NCBI RefSeq assembly: GCF_018449515.1
Contig: NZ_JAAVUQ010000043.1
Coordinates: 1 to 64,000, forward strand
Direction of reading: 5' to 3'
Length of the DNA stretch: 64,000 bases
Source: Caballeronia sp. dw_19
GTDB lineage: Bacteria > Pseudomonadota > Gammaproteobacteria > Burkholderiales > Burkholderiaceae
The notes under the pieces are model-generated. The model saw only the letters and a list, made by a program, of their open reading frames with translations, was not told the origin of the DNA and searched no databases. The position numbers and the translations under genes were made by a program. Within the stretch, counting starts at the first letter, position 1. Every line of letters begins with the position of its first letter. This document shows positions 28,377 to 37,229 of this stretch, in pieces.

Positions 28377-29405
28377 GTGCCATCACATTCACCCCTGCGT
28401 ATCCTGATCACCGGCGGAACTGGTTTTATCGGCAAGCGGATTGCGCGTCACCTGCTTGATGCAGGCACGTTCCAGTTGGAGGGCGAAGCGCCCCGCGAGA
28501 TTGGCAAGATCATTCTCTTCGACGCCTTCCCCGGCGAAGACGTACCCAGCGATGCCCGCATTGAAGTCCGCATTGGCGATATCGACGACCGCGAGACCGT
28601 CGCGGAGATCACGCGCGATGTCGATCTCGTCTGGCATCTCGCCGCGGTCGTCAGTTCGGCGGCCGAGGCCGATTTCGATCTCGGCATGCAGGTGAATTTG
28701 TACGGCCTGCTGAACCTGCTCGAAGCATTGCGCGAGCGCAACACGCGCACGCGTCTGGTCTATGCAAGCGGCTTCGCGGTGTTCGGCGGAGAACTGCCGC
28801 CCGTCGTCACCGATGCAACCGCGCCCACGCCTAAATCGTCGTATGGCATGCAGAAGGCGGTCGGCGAATTGCTGGTGGCTGACTACAGCCGCCGGGGTTT
28901 TATCGATGGCCGCACGCTGCGCCTGCCGACCATCACGGTTCGTCCGGGCAAACCCAACAAGGCCGCGTCGACCTTCGTCAGTTCGATCATCCGCGAACCG
29001 CTCAATGGTCAACGCGCGGTGTGTCCGGTGAAGCCCGACACGGTTGTGTATATCTCGTCGCCGCGTCGCGCACTCGACGCCATGCTGCGCGCGATGCATC
29101 TCGCCGATGCCACCATCGGCGCCGAGCGCACGCTGCCATTACCGGGGCTGACGGTCAGCGTTGCCGGGATGGTGGAATCGCTGGCCCGCGCGGGCGGTGT
29201 GGCGGCGACCGAGTTGATCGATTGGGTGCCGGACGCTCAGGTGCAGCGTATTGTGGAAAGCTGGCCGACGCATGTCGAAGCCACGCGTGCGAGCGCGCTG
29301 GGTTTTCATGCCGATCCGGACTTCGATGCCATCGTAAAAGCGCATATCGAGGACGAAGCTGTCCCTGTCGCGCGTACGGTTGACCCGCGAGGAGTGAGCG
29401 CATGA
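28377..29405 (+). CDS. D-erythronate dehydrogenase-like NAD-dependent epimerase/dehydratase family protein
   Basis: An extended SDR of 342 residues with ILITGGTGFIGKRIARHLL at the N-terminus and YGMQKA as the catalytic YxxxK. The long match around RLPTITVRPGKPNKAASTFVSSIIREPLNG is characteristic of DenD, which oxidises D-erythronate at C2 to 2-oxo-tetronate. I start at GTG 28377 because GGAGG lies 8 bases before it; the ATG at 28362 overlaps that SD. First gene of a three-gene operon with an MFS transporter (ATGA overlap) and an LtnD-like dehydrogenase. Confidence 0.82.
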   Translation: MPSHSPLRILITGGTGFIGKRIARHLLDAGTFQLEGEAPREIGKIILFDAFPGEDVPSDARIEVRIGDIDDRETVAEITRDVDLVWHLAAVVSSAAEADFDLGMQVNLYGLLNLLEALRERNTRTRLVYASGFAVFGGELPPVVTDATAPTPKSSYGMQKAVGELLVADYSRRGFIDGRTLRLPTITVRPGKPNKAASTFVSSIIREPLNGQRAVCPVKPDTVVYISSPRRALDAMLRAMHLADATIGAERTLPLPGLTVSVAGMVESLARAGGVAATELIDWVPDAQVQRIVESWPTHVEATRASALGFHADPDFDAIVKAHIEDEAVPVARTVDPRGVSA

Positions 29406-30769
29406 GCACACTATCCACGCCAGTTTCGGATCTGGAAAAGCAGACGATCAGCCGCGTGACGCGCAGGTTGATCCCGTTTCTGGCGCTGCTTTTTATCATC
29501 GCTTTTCTCGATCGGACCAACGTAGGTTTCGCCGCGTTGCGAATGAACCAGGACATTGGCATCAGTCAGACTTTGTATGGTTTCGGCGCGGGCATCTTTT
29601 TTCTCGGCTATTTTATTTTCGAAGTGCCGAGCAACATTTTCATGCATCGATACGGCGCACGCCTCTGGATCGCGCGGATCATGGTGACGTGGGGCATCGT
29701 GGCGAGCGTGATGGGAATGCTGCAAACGCCCGTGCATTTCGTCGTGCTGCGGGCGCTGCTCGGGGTCGCTGAAGCGGGGTTCTTTCCGGGCGTCATCTAT
29801 CTGCTCTCATTGTGGTTTCCCGCGCGGTACCGCGCGCAGGTGATCGCGGGTTTCTATCTCGGCGTGCCGATCTCCCAGGTGATCGGCGCGCCGCTGAGCG
29901 TCAGCCTGATCGAGCTTGGCGAACATATCGGCGTGACGGGTTGGCGGTTGATGTATGTGCTCGAAGGTCTGCCGGCAATCTTGCTGGGGGTGGTCTGCTG
30001 GTTTTATCTGAGCGATAGGCCGTCGGAAGCGCGCTGGCTCACCGACGAACAGCGCAATTGGCTCATGCGCACGCTCGCGGCCGAGGAAGCCGCAAAGCCG
30101 CTTGCGGTTGGCAAAGGCATGAGCCACGGCGCGCAGATCCGGACGGTGCTGAAGAACCGCGTTGTCTGGGCGATGGGATTGACTTACTTCGGCATCACAT
30201 CCGGCTCGAACGCGATGAACTTCTTCTTCCCCAGCGTGCTCCAGTCGTTTCAGGAATCGTTTGGGATCAAGCTCGGACTGCTGCAAAACGGCCTGATTAC
30301 AGCGATCCCGTACGCGCTTGCCGGCGTTGCGATGTTCTATTGGAGCAGGCGCTCGGACCGCAAGCAGGAGCGCTATGTTCACGTGGCCAGCGCTGCACTT
30401 CTGGCCGCGGTATCCATCGCGATTGCGCTCGTTGTGGATCATCCTCTGGCGACTATCGTGGGATTCATCCTGCTCGCAATCGGCGTCTATAGCGCGGTAA
30501 TCACGTTCTGGGCTATCCCGGGTCAGGTACTCACGGGCGTGGGCGCGGCAGCGGGTATTGGACTGATCAATTCAGTCGGCAACCTGAGCGGTTTTGCGGG
30601 TCCTTACCTCATTGGACTGATCAAGACGGCCACTGGCAGCTATACGCCGGGCTTCCTGCTGATCGCCGCGCTGGTCGGTGCGGGCGGGGTGGGCGCGCTG
30701 TTGTTGCCGCGCCGTCCCGGATCGGCGACCATGCCGATAGTGACTACCGAACAGCGAGGTGACGCATGA
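29402..30769 (+). CDS. MFS transporter, anion:cation symporter (ACS) family
   Basis: A 455-residue, 12-helix inner-membrane transporter with the ACS signature DRTNVGFAALRMNQDIGISQ and YGFGAGIFFLGYFIFEVPSN in helices 1-2, typical of importers of sugar acids, tartrate or phthalate. It overlaps the stop of the DenD-like gene and the start of the LtnD-like gene by 4 bases each, so all three are coupled. The likely substrate is a C4 polyhydroxy acid, inferred from the neighbours. Confidence 0.88.
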   Translation: MSTLSTPVSDLEKQTISRVTRRLIPFLALLFIIAFLDRTNVGFAALRMNQDIGISQTLYGFGAGIFFLGYFIFEVPSNIFMHRYGARLWIARIMVTWGIVASVMGMLQTPVHFVVLRALLGVAEAGFFPGVIYLLSLWFPARYRAQVIAGFYLGVPISQVIGAPLSVSLIELGEHIGVTGWRLMYVLEGLPAILLGVVCWFYLSDRPSEARWLTDEQRNWLMRTLAAEEAAKPLAVGKGMSHGAQIRTVLKNRVVWAMGLTYFGITSGSNAMNFFFPSVLQSFQESFGIKLGLLQNGLITAIPYALAGVAMFYWSRRSDRKQERYVHVASAALLAAVSIAIALVVDHPLATIVGFILLAIGVYSAVITFWAIPGQVLTGVGAAAGIGLINSVGNLSGFAGPYLIGLIKTATGSYTPGFLLIAALVGAGGVGALLLPRRPGSATMPIVTTEQRGDA

Positions 30770-31665
30770 AGGACGAGGTGATTGCATTTCTGGGGACCGG
30801 CCTGATGGGCGAGCCGATGGCGCGCAACCTGCTGGCGGCCGGGTATGGCGTGCGAGCCTGGAATCGCTCGAAGGAGAAGGCTTCCGCGCTCGCTGAAAAA
30901 GGCGCCGTGGTTTGCGACACGCCAGCAGACGCGGCTCAAGGCGCGAACGTGCTGATCTGCATGCTGAGCGATGGTCCGACCTGCGACGCCGTGGTATTCC
31001 ACGACAAGACTGTCCTGGCTGCGCTCAGCGCCGGCGCGACGGTGATCGTGATGAGTTCGATTCCCGTGGAGACCGCCGTCGAACAGTCGCGAACGAGCGC
31101 CGAGCGGGGTTTGGGTTATCTCGACGCGCCGGTATCGGGCGGCCAGCAAGGCGCGATCGATGCAACGCTCGCGATCATGGCCGGCGGCGAACTGGATACC
31201 TTCGAGGCGGCGCGCGAACTGCTTGGCGCAATGGGTCGCCCGGTGCGCGTTGGCCCCGCCGGAACAGGACAGCAGACGAAGCTTGCGAATCAGTTGATCG
31301 TGGCAAACACGATTGCTGCCGTGGCTGAAGCGTTATTGTTCGCGGAGCGTGGCGGCGCGGACCCGGCGAAGGTTATCGAAGCGCTTGCCGGTGGCTTTGC
31401 CGATTCGCCGATCCTGCGCAAGCACGGCCAACGCATGATCGACGAAACGTTCGCGCCCGGTGGCGCCGCGAAGTATCAGTTGAAGGACACGCGTACCGCG
31501 TTGGCGCGGGCACGGTCCCTCGGGCTTGAGTTGCCGGTGGCGCACATTGTGGATGCGCTGTTCGCTTCAATGGTCGATCACGGTGACGGCGATCTCGACC
31601 ATAGCGCGCTCATTCGCGAGATCCGGCGCGAGAACAACTTGTCGTTAAGCCGTAAAGACAGTTGA
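30766..31665 (+). CDS. Beta-hydroxyacid dehydrogenase, LtnD/GarR-like
   Basis: A 299-residue NAD(P)-dependent 3-hydroxyisobutyrate dehydrogenase family enzyme. Visible are the N-terminal IAFLGTGLMGEPMARNL, the substrate motif DAPVSGGQQGA, and the catalytic Lys in GTGQQTKLANQ. Relatives include L-threonate dehydrogenase LtnD and tartronate semialdehyde reductase GarR. Alongside a DenD-like enzyme, L-threonate is the more likely substrate; this cannot be settled from sequence. Confidence 0.85.
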   Translation: MKDEVIAFLGTGLMGEPMARNLLAAGYGVRAWNRSKEKASALAEKGAVVCDTPADAAQGANVLICMLSDGPTCDAVVFHDKTVLAALSAGATVIVMSSIPVETAVEQSRTSAERGLGYLDAPVSGGQQGAIDATLAIMAGGELDTFEAARELLGAMGRPVRVGPAGTGQQTKLANQLIVANTIAAVAEALLFAERGGADPAKVIEALAGGFADSPILRKHGQRMIDETFAPGGAAKYQLKDTRTALARARSLGLELPVAHIVDALFASMVDHGDGDLDHSALIREIRRENNLSLSRKDS

Positions 31666-31680
31666 GCGCATGGGCGAGTT

Positions 31681-32472
31681 TCAAACCGTCTTCAGCATCC
31701 CGCCATCGACGAAATAAGTCGATCCCACGCTATAGCTCGCACGCTCCGAGCATAGGAAGACGATAAAGCTCGCCAGCTCGTCGGGTGTAGCGAAACGGCG
31801 AATGGGCGCGTGTTCGTCGGCGACGTGTTGCAAATGCGCTTCCCAGTCGCCGCCCGAATCGCGCGTCAGTTCCTTGGCCGTCTTGATCCAGTCGGGTGTC
31901 AGCACAAGCCCCGGATTGATCGTGTTGACGCGGATATTGTCCTTGATCAGCTCGTTCGCCAGATTCTTCGACAGCATCATCAACGCGGCTTTCGTCACGT
32001 TGTAGATAGGCTCGTAGCCGAGCGGCTGCGTCGCGCAGATCGACGCGTTATTCAGGATCGCGCCACCGCCACGCGCTTTCATCAACGGTACGAGACCGCG
32101 CGCGAGGCGCACGGCCGCCATCACATGAAGGTCCCAATAGGACTGCCATTTCTCGTCGGGCGCGTCCATGATGGTTTCGTTGCTACCCGTGCCGGCGTTG
32201 TTGAAGAGGATATCGGCGCCGCCGAAATTCGCGCTCGCCGCAGCAACGATCTTGTCTACGCCCTCGGTCGTGGCGACGTCGCAAGCGACCGGCACCGCCG
32301 ATACGCCGAACTCCCGCGCGATGCGCGCAGCAGCCTCCGTCAGCCGTTCTTCCTGCCGCGCTGCTAGCAGCAGATTCGAGCCTTCCGCCGCGAAGGCCTC
32401 CGCGACAGCGAGCCCGATGCCCACGCTCGCGCCCGTCAATACGACAACCTTGCCGCGCAAATTCAGATCCAT
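31681..32472 (-). CDS. SDR family oxidoreductase
   Basis: A 263-residue classical SDR: VVLTGASVGIGLAVAEAF near the N-terminus, LFNNAG, and YNVTK with the upstream Ser in LNNASICATQ as the catalytic triad; it ends YFVDGGMLKTV. It lies 30 bases after the dihydroxyacetone kinase gene on the same strand and converges with the LtnD-like gene, so it likely oxidises or reduces a polyol or keto-sugar intermediate of the same pathway. Confidence 0.87.
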   Translation of the reverse strand: MDLNLRGKVVVLTGASVGIGLAVAEAFAAEGSNLLLAARQEERLTEAAARIAREFGVSAVPVACDVATTEGVDKIVAAASANFGGADILFNNAGTGSNETIMDAPDEKWQSYWDLHVMAAVRLARGLVPLMKARGGGAILNNASICATQPLGYEPIYNVTKAALMMLSKNLANELIKDNIRVNTINPGLVLTPDWIKTAKELTRDSGGDWEAHLQHVADEHAPIRRFATPDELASFIVFLCSERASYSVGSTYFVDGGMLKTV

Positions 32473-32502
32473 TTTTATCGTCTCCTTTTTAGTTGCTTAA
32501 GT

Positions 32503-34212
32503 TCAAGTGTTCAGTGCGCCGCGGATAGCGGCAAGCCACAATCCGACCGCGTGTGCACCGGGATCTGCAAAGCCCAGCGCACGATCGCCCACGTAACTGG
32601 AACGTCCGAGCCGCGGGGTCATCGACGCCGTTTGCGCAGCGCCTGATGTCGCTGCATCGACGGCTGCTTTCAATGCTTCGTCCGTATCGATACCGCCTGA
32701 TGTCGCGAGCGCGCTTTGCAGTGCGACGGCCGCCGGATGCAGCGCATCGACCATGGTTCGATCGCCGGGATGCGCGCCGCCCAGCGCTGTTACGCCATCG
32801 ACAGCCGCAGTGAACGCCGCTGACCAATCCTTGGCAGCAGACTCGCCAGACTGTTCGATAACCGCTGCCGCGCGCAACAGCATAACTGCGTAGAGCGGCC
32901 CCGATGTGCCGCCCACCACGCGCCGGATTGTGGCGGACATGGTCCGCAGCACGGCTCCCGGTGTGTGCTCCGAGGGATAGGTATTGATCTCGTGAAGGAT
33001 GCTGCGGGCCGCCCGTGACAGGCTGATGCCGAGATCACCGTCGCCCACGCGCTGATCCATCTCGGTCAGGACCGGTTCGGCTTCGAGAAGGCACGCGCAT
33101 ACCGCTTCGATAACCCGTCGCAACGACGAGTCACGCGAGAGCCGCGCGCCGCTAGCTATAACCGGCGCGACAGGTGCCGGCTTAACCGATGCCTGCGCGA
33201 CGCGGCCGCTCAACGCGGGCCATGCTGTGGTCTGCGCAGCCGCGTCGAGCCATGCGAGCCGTTGATCGTCCACGCGCAATAACGTGAGGGAAATGCCGGC
33301 CATATCGAGCGCGCTCAGGAACGTGCCCGACCATGCCCGCTCGACCCGGACCCGATGTTCGCGAAGGGTGCGCAGCGCCGATCCCGCAACAATGCTCAGC
33401 TCGCTCGACGGCGTGCCGCCCAGATTATTCACGAGCAACGCGACGCGGTCATCGGGCTTCAATGCAAGATCGCCGATGATTTTCGCGAGCAGGCGCCCGA
33501 CAATCTGCGCGGCCGGTTCGAGCGCGCCGCGCTCCACGCCGGGCTCGCCGTGAATGCCGAGACCCCATTCGATTTCATCGTCGGCGAGCTGGAAACCCGG
33601 CTTGCCAGCGGCCGGCACCGTGCATGGCGTAAGAGCCACGCCCATGGTGCCAAGCGATGCCGCCGTGTCGCGCGCAATCTGCGCTACTTCGCTGAGCGGC
33701 CGCCCCTCGGCCGCAGCGGCGCCCGCGACCTTGTGCACGAACACGGTCCCGGCGAGACCGCGCCGGCCGGCGTGCTCGCCGTGTGCGGAAAGAGCGACAT
33801 CGTCGGCGACGATCACCATGTCCACCGCAATGCCCTCGGCCCGCGCGATCTCCGCGGCAAGGCCGAAATTGAACCGGTCGCCCGTGTAGTTCTTGACGAT
33901 GAGAAGCACGCCTGCGGGACCGGCTACAGTCCGGATGGCATCGAGGACGGCATCGGTCGAGGGCGACGTGAAGACCTCGCCGGCGACCGCCGCGCTGAGC
34001 ATGCCGGGACCCACGTAACCGCCGTGCGCGGGTTCGTGCCCCGAGCCGCCGCCGGAGATCAGGGCCACTTCGCCGCGCGCTGCTGCCGCCTCGGCATCGG
34101 CGCGCACGATGATCGTGCTGCCCTGCAGCAACGACAAGCCCGGGTTGAGCGCGGCGAGTCCGTCGAGCATGTCGGGCACGACTTCGGAGACGTCGTTGAT
34201 GAGCTTTTTCAT
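32503..34212 (-). CDS. ATP-dependent dihydroxyacetone kinase (fused DhaK-DhaL)
   Basis: A 569-residue single-chain kinase that phosphorylates dihydroxyacetone or related ketoses such as erythrulose. The N-terminal DhaK domain has GGGSGHEPAHGGYVGPGML and the covalent substrate His in LGIHGEPG; the C-terminal DhaL domain has DQRVGDGDLGISLSR for Mg-ATP. Start at ATG 34212 (MKKLINDVSEVVPDML) after an AAGGATGG site; the frame is open a little further. It is the only kinase in this catabolic cluster. Confidence 0.9.
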   Translation of the reverse strand: MKKLINDVSEVVPDMLDGLAALNPGLSLLQGSTIIVRADAEAAAARGEVALISGGGSGHEPAHGGYVGPGMLSAAVAGEVFTSPSTDAVLDAIRTVAGPAGVLLIVKNYTGDRFNFGLAAEIARAEGIAVDMVIVADDVALSAHGEHAGRRGLAGTVFVHKVAGAAAAEGRPLSEVAQIARDTAASLGTMGVALTPCTVPAAGKPGFQLADDEIEWGLGIHGEPGVERGALEPAAQIVGRLLAKIIGDLALKPDDRVALLVNNLGGTPSSELSIVAGSALRTLREHRVRVERAWSGTFLSALDMAGISLTLLRVDDQRLAWLDAAAQTTAWPALSGRVAQASVKPAPVAPVIASGARLSRDSSLRRVIEAVCACLLEAEPVLTEMDQRVGDGDLGISLSRAARSILHEINTYPSEHTPGAVLRTMSATIRRVVGGTSGPLYAVMLLRAAAVIEQSGESAAKDWSAAFTAAVDGVTALGGAHPGDRTMVDALHPAAVALQSALATSGGIDTDEALKAAVDAATSGAAQTASMTPRLGRSSYVGDRALGFADPGAHAVGLWLAAIRGALNT

Positions 34213-34348
34213 GTCAGCCATCCTTCTTTGAAGCCGATGGCTCTTCGGTACGAGCCCTTTGCGGTTGGGAGACATGATAGATGGCCCGACTGCATCGCGC
34301 TTTTGCGTTCTTCAATCGCTCTTACATCGCGCTTGTCAGTCACGCATG

Positions 34349-35242
34349 TCAGTCGAGAAACTCGGCCGCGCGTTGCTGAAGCATGGCCCTGAAGTCATCG
34401 AGCCAGCCGATGGACAGACGCCAGCTCTGCCAATACAGATCGACATCGATATGCGCGCCCGGCACCATTTCAACCAGCTCGCCCGACGCGAGTGCCGGCC
34501 CGATCATCTGCGTGGGACACATGCCCCACGCCATTCCAGACAGGCACGCCCGCAGATAGCCCGCAACGTGTGGAATCAGATGGCGCGGCGGATCGAGATC
34601 CGCCCGCGTGATCCGCCGCATGAAGCGCTTTTGCATCTGATCCTTCGGACTGAAGTCGACGCGCGGCGCGTGACGCAGCGCATCGCGCGTCACCCCCGCG
34701 CTGAAGTGCCGGTCAAAGTACGCCGGTGAGCAAACGGGCAGGTAGCGCATGCGCCCCAGCTTGGTCGAGCGGCATCCCTGCACCGGCTCGGCTTGCGTGG
34801 TGACCGCGCCTTGCACGCTGCCGTCGCGGAGTTGTTGCGCCGTGTATTCCTGATCTTCGATAACCAGATCCAGCAGCATTTCCCGTTCGGCGCAGAAGCC
34901 GGAGATGGCGTCGATGAACCAGGTGCCCACGCTGTCGTCGTTGACCGCCATGCGAAACGTTGGCCACTTTCCAGCGATCATGCCCGGCAAGGTTGGCATC
35001 TGCCCGCCGAGTTCTGTTTCGAGTCGCTGCACGCGTTCTATATGACGACAAAGCAGCGCGCCCGGAGGCGTGGCAATACACGGCTGGCCGCGCTTCACCA
35101 GCACGCTTCCGACTCTTTCCTCCAGCAGCTTCACTCGCTGTGAGACGGCCGATGGCGTCACGTTCAGTTCCCGGGCGGCGCGATCGAACGAGCCGAGGCG
35201 CACGACCGCTCCGAGTGCATCGAGCAAGGCGTAATCCAACAT
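34349..35242 (-). CDS. LysR family regulator, ArgP/LysG-like
   Basis: A 297-residue activator/repressor. The N-terminal helix-turn-helix is LGSFDRAARELNVTPSAVSQRVKLLEERVG (residues 17-46); the rest is the periplasmic-binding-like effector domain. The start MLDYALLDALGAVVRLGSF and HVAGYLRACLSGMAWGMCP resemble ArgP, which senses lysine/arginine and controls ArgO/LysE. It diverges from the aminotransferase gene and precedes the kinase on the same strand, so either could be its target. Confidence 0.86.
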   Translation of the reverse strand: MLDYALLDALGAVVRLGSFDRAARELNVTPSAVSQRVKLLEERVGSVLVKRGQPCIATPPGALLCRHIERVQRLETELGGQMPTLPGMIAGKWPTFRMAVNDDSVGTWFIDAISGFCAEREMLLDLVIEDQEYTAQQLRDGSVQGAVTTQAEPVQGCRSTKLGRMRYLPVCSPAYFDRHFSAGVTRDALRHAPRVDFSPKDQMQKRFMRRITRADLDPPRHLIPHVAGYLRACLSGMAWGMCPTQMIGPALASGELVEMVPGAHIDVDLYWQSWRLSIGWLDDFRAMLQQRAAEFLD

Positions 35243-35418
35243 TAGTAAAATTTAACTCGCATTAGGAAAGTTAGCTTCTTTTAAGCATCGACGAAAGGCA
35301 GACTACGCCTGTTGGTAGTGCACGTCCACTGGCCTTTTTTGCCGGACCGGGCGCTGGCTGTCGCACGTGCGCGCCTCGCTACCCGCTGCAAAGACAGAAT
35401 CCTCTCCCGGAAAAAGCC

Positions 35419-36537
35419 ATGACTCCATCGCCGTTTCAACTCGAGCGTTATTTCGCTGTTCACGAATTCACCGCCCGCTATCTGCTGTGCAGCTCCGATC
35501 CGGAATCCATGTCGATCGCTGACCTGCTTGCGCTCGAACCCGGTTCCATGGAAGGCCTTGGCAGCCTGCGTCTGGGATACACCGAATATCCCGGTGCGCC
35601 TGAACTTCGGCGAGAACTTGCAACGTTGTACGAATCAATCCATATCGATAACCTGATCGTGCACACGGGCGCTCAGGAAGCGATTTTCTCGTTCGTCCAT
35701 TCGATGCTCAAGGCGGGCGACCATATGATCGTCCACATGCCTGGTTATCAGTCGCACTACTCGATCGCTGAAGCGGCGGGTGTTTCAGTGTCGCCGTGGC
35801 TTGCACGCGAATCGGAGAATTGGGCCCTGGATCCCGACGAGTTGGAGAAGCTCGTCAGGCCGGAAACGAAAGCGTTGCTGATCTGCGCTCCGCACAATCC
35901 GACCGGTTATCTGCCTGAGCGCGAGCGGTTTGAAGCTGTTGTTGAGTTCTGCCGGCGACGTGGTTTCTGGCTATTCAGCGACGAGGTCTATCGAGGGCTG
36001 GAGCATGATCCCGCAGCTCGTTTGCCGGCGGCCTGCGATCTCTATGAGAAAGCGATATCGCTTGGGGCTTTATCGAAGTCGCATGGTTTGGCGGGGCTGC
36101 GCGTTGGCTGGGTCGCCACCCGGGATCGCGATGTGCTCGCGGCCATGAGCGCGTTCAAGGACTACCTGACCATCTGCAATAGCGCGCCCAGCGAGTATCT
36201 CGCGGCCATTGCGGTGCGTAACACGGGCGCGTTGATCGAACGCAATACGTCGATTGTCAGGAATAACCTGGCCATCCTCGATCCGTTCTTCGAACGTCAT
36301 CAAGAGATCCTGGAGTGGCGCCGGCCGTCAGCAGGGACGGTCGCGTTTCCTAGACTGAGGCGCGGGGGAGCCGAGCGCTTCTGCGCTGAAGTCCTCGAAC
36401 ATACAGGCGTACTTCTGCTTCCCAGCACGCTTCTCGATCATGGCGACGAGCATTTCCGTATTGGCCTCGGACGGAGAAACTTGCCGGAGGTCCTGAAAAT
36501 ATTCGAGAACTATTTGCGTGAGCGCGGTACGAAGTAG
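35419..36537 (+). CDS. Class I/II PLP-dependent aminotransferase
   Basis: A 372-residue fold-type I enzyme. CAPHNPTGYLPERE is the conserved NPTG region, SDEVYRGL holds the PLP-contacting Asp/Tyr, SKSHGLAGLRVGW carries the Schiff-base Lys, and FRIGLGRRNLPE holds the carboxylate-binding Arg. It resembles the branch containing capreomycidine-synthase-like enzymes rather than aspartate aminotransferase. Diverges from an ArgP-like regulator, so a basic amino acid substrate is plausible but unproven. Confidence 0.87.
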   Translation: MTPSPFQLERYFAVHEFTARYLLCSSDPESMSIADLLALEPGSMEGLGSLRLGYTEYPGAPELRRELATLYESIHIDNLIVHTGAQEAIFSFVHSMLKAGDHMIVHMPGYQSHYSIAEAAGVSVSPWLARESENWALDPDELEKLVRPETKALLICAPHNPTGYLPERERFEAVVEFCRRRGFWLFSDEVYRGLEHDPAARLPAACDLYEKAISLGALSKSHGLAGLRVGWVATRDRDVLAAMSAFKDYLTICNSAPSEYLAAIAVRNTGALIERNTSIVRNNLAILDPFFERHQEILEWRRPSAGTVAFPRLRRGGAERFCAEVLEHTGVLLLPSTLLDHGDEHFRIGLGRRNLPEVLKIFENYLRERGTK

Positions 36538-36695
36538 GACCGCCGGGGAGGCGCTGACCGACTTAGGTTTGTGGACTTCTCCCCTTCCGGGGCTAGTGCC
36601 GATGCGCACTGGCGCTTTACGTTTGCCGATTCACTCGTACACTAAGGTGCTATATCGCTAAGACTCACGGACGTGCAAATCACGGAGTACAAAAT

Positions 36696-36953
36696 ATGAA
36701 GTGGCTACTTGTATCGCTTGCAGCGTTGGTTGGATACAGCGCACATGCTCAGAACGCTGAACCGAAGCAGGCCTCGAGTGCCTACTCATCACCGCGGTTC
36801 ACTCGCGATACCACCGAGGACATCAACGTCCAAATGGAAACGGATCATGAAACAGGCTGCCGTTATCTGATTGCAGAAGGCCAGGGCATCACGCCGCTTC
36901 TGAAGAGTAACGGCACGCCCGACTGCAACGCGCCGAAACTCGGGCAGCAATAG
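36696..36953 (+). CDS. Small secreted DUF6440-like protein
   Basis: 85 residues with a signal peptide (MKWLLVSLAALVGYSAHAQ) and a short domain resembling DUF6440: the pattern ETDHETGCRYLIAEGQGITPLLKSNGTPDC. Function unknown; the lone late Cys pair could form a disulfide. It stands alone before an area of decayed sequence. Confidence 0.65.
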   Translation: MKWLLVSLAALVGYSAHAQNAEPKQASSAYSSPRFTRDTTEDINVQMETDHETGCRYLIAEGQGITPLLKSNGTPDCNAPKLGQQ

Positions 36954-37229
36954 CCAACGCGCAGCGTTGCGAGGTCTTGATCGACCGCGCGGCCGGGAAA
37001 TGGAAAATGGCAAATGAGCCCGAGCGAGGCAAGTCGCCAAGCGCGGACGCCGCACCGAAAAGCGGGATACGCCGTCGTTGAAGTCACGTTGAAGTCATTG
37101 AGGGGCACGTGTTGCCAGATGATTTGCGCTTCCGGCTCGATGACAAAGCCCCGCCTAGTGTCATGGGGAAGCCGCCTTCGACGGAGCCCGTCGCCGCCGT
37201 ACCGTGCGTTCCCGCGCCCGGTTGCCTGA

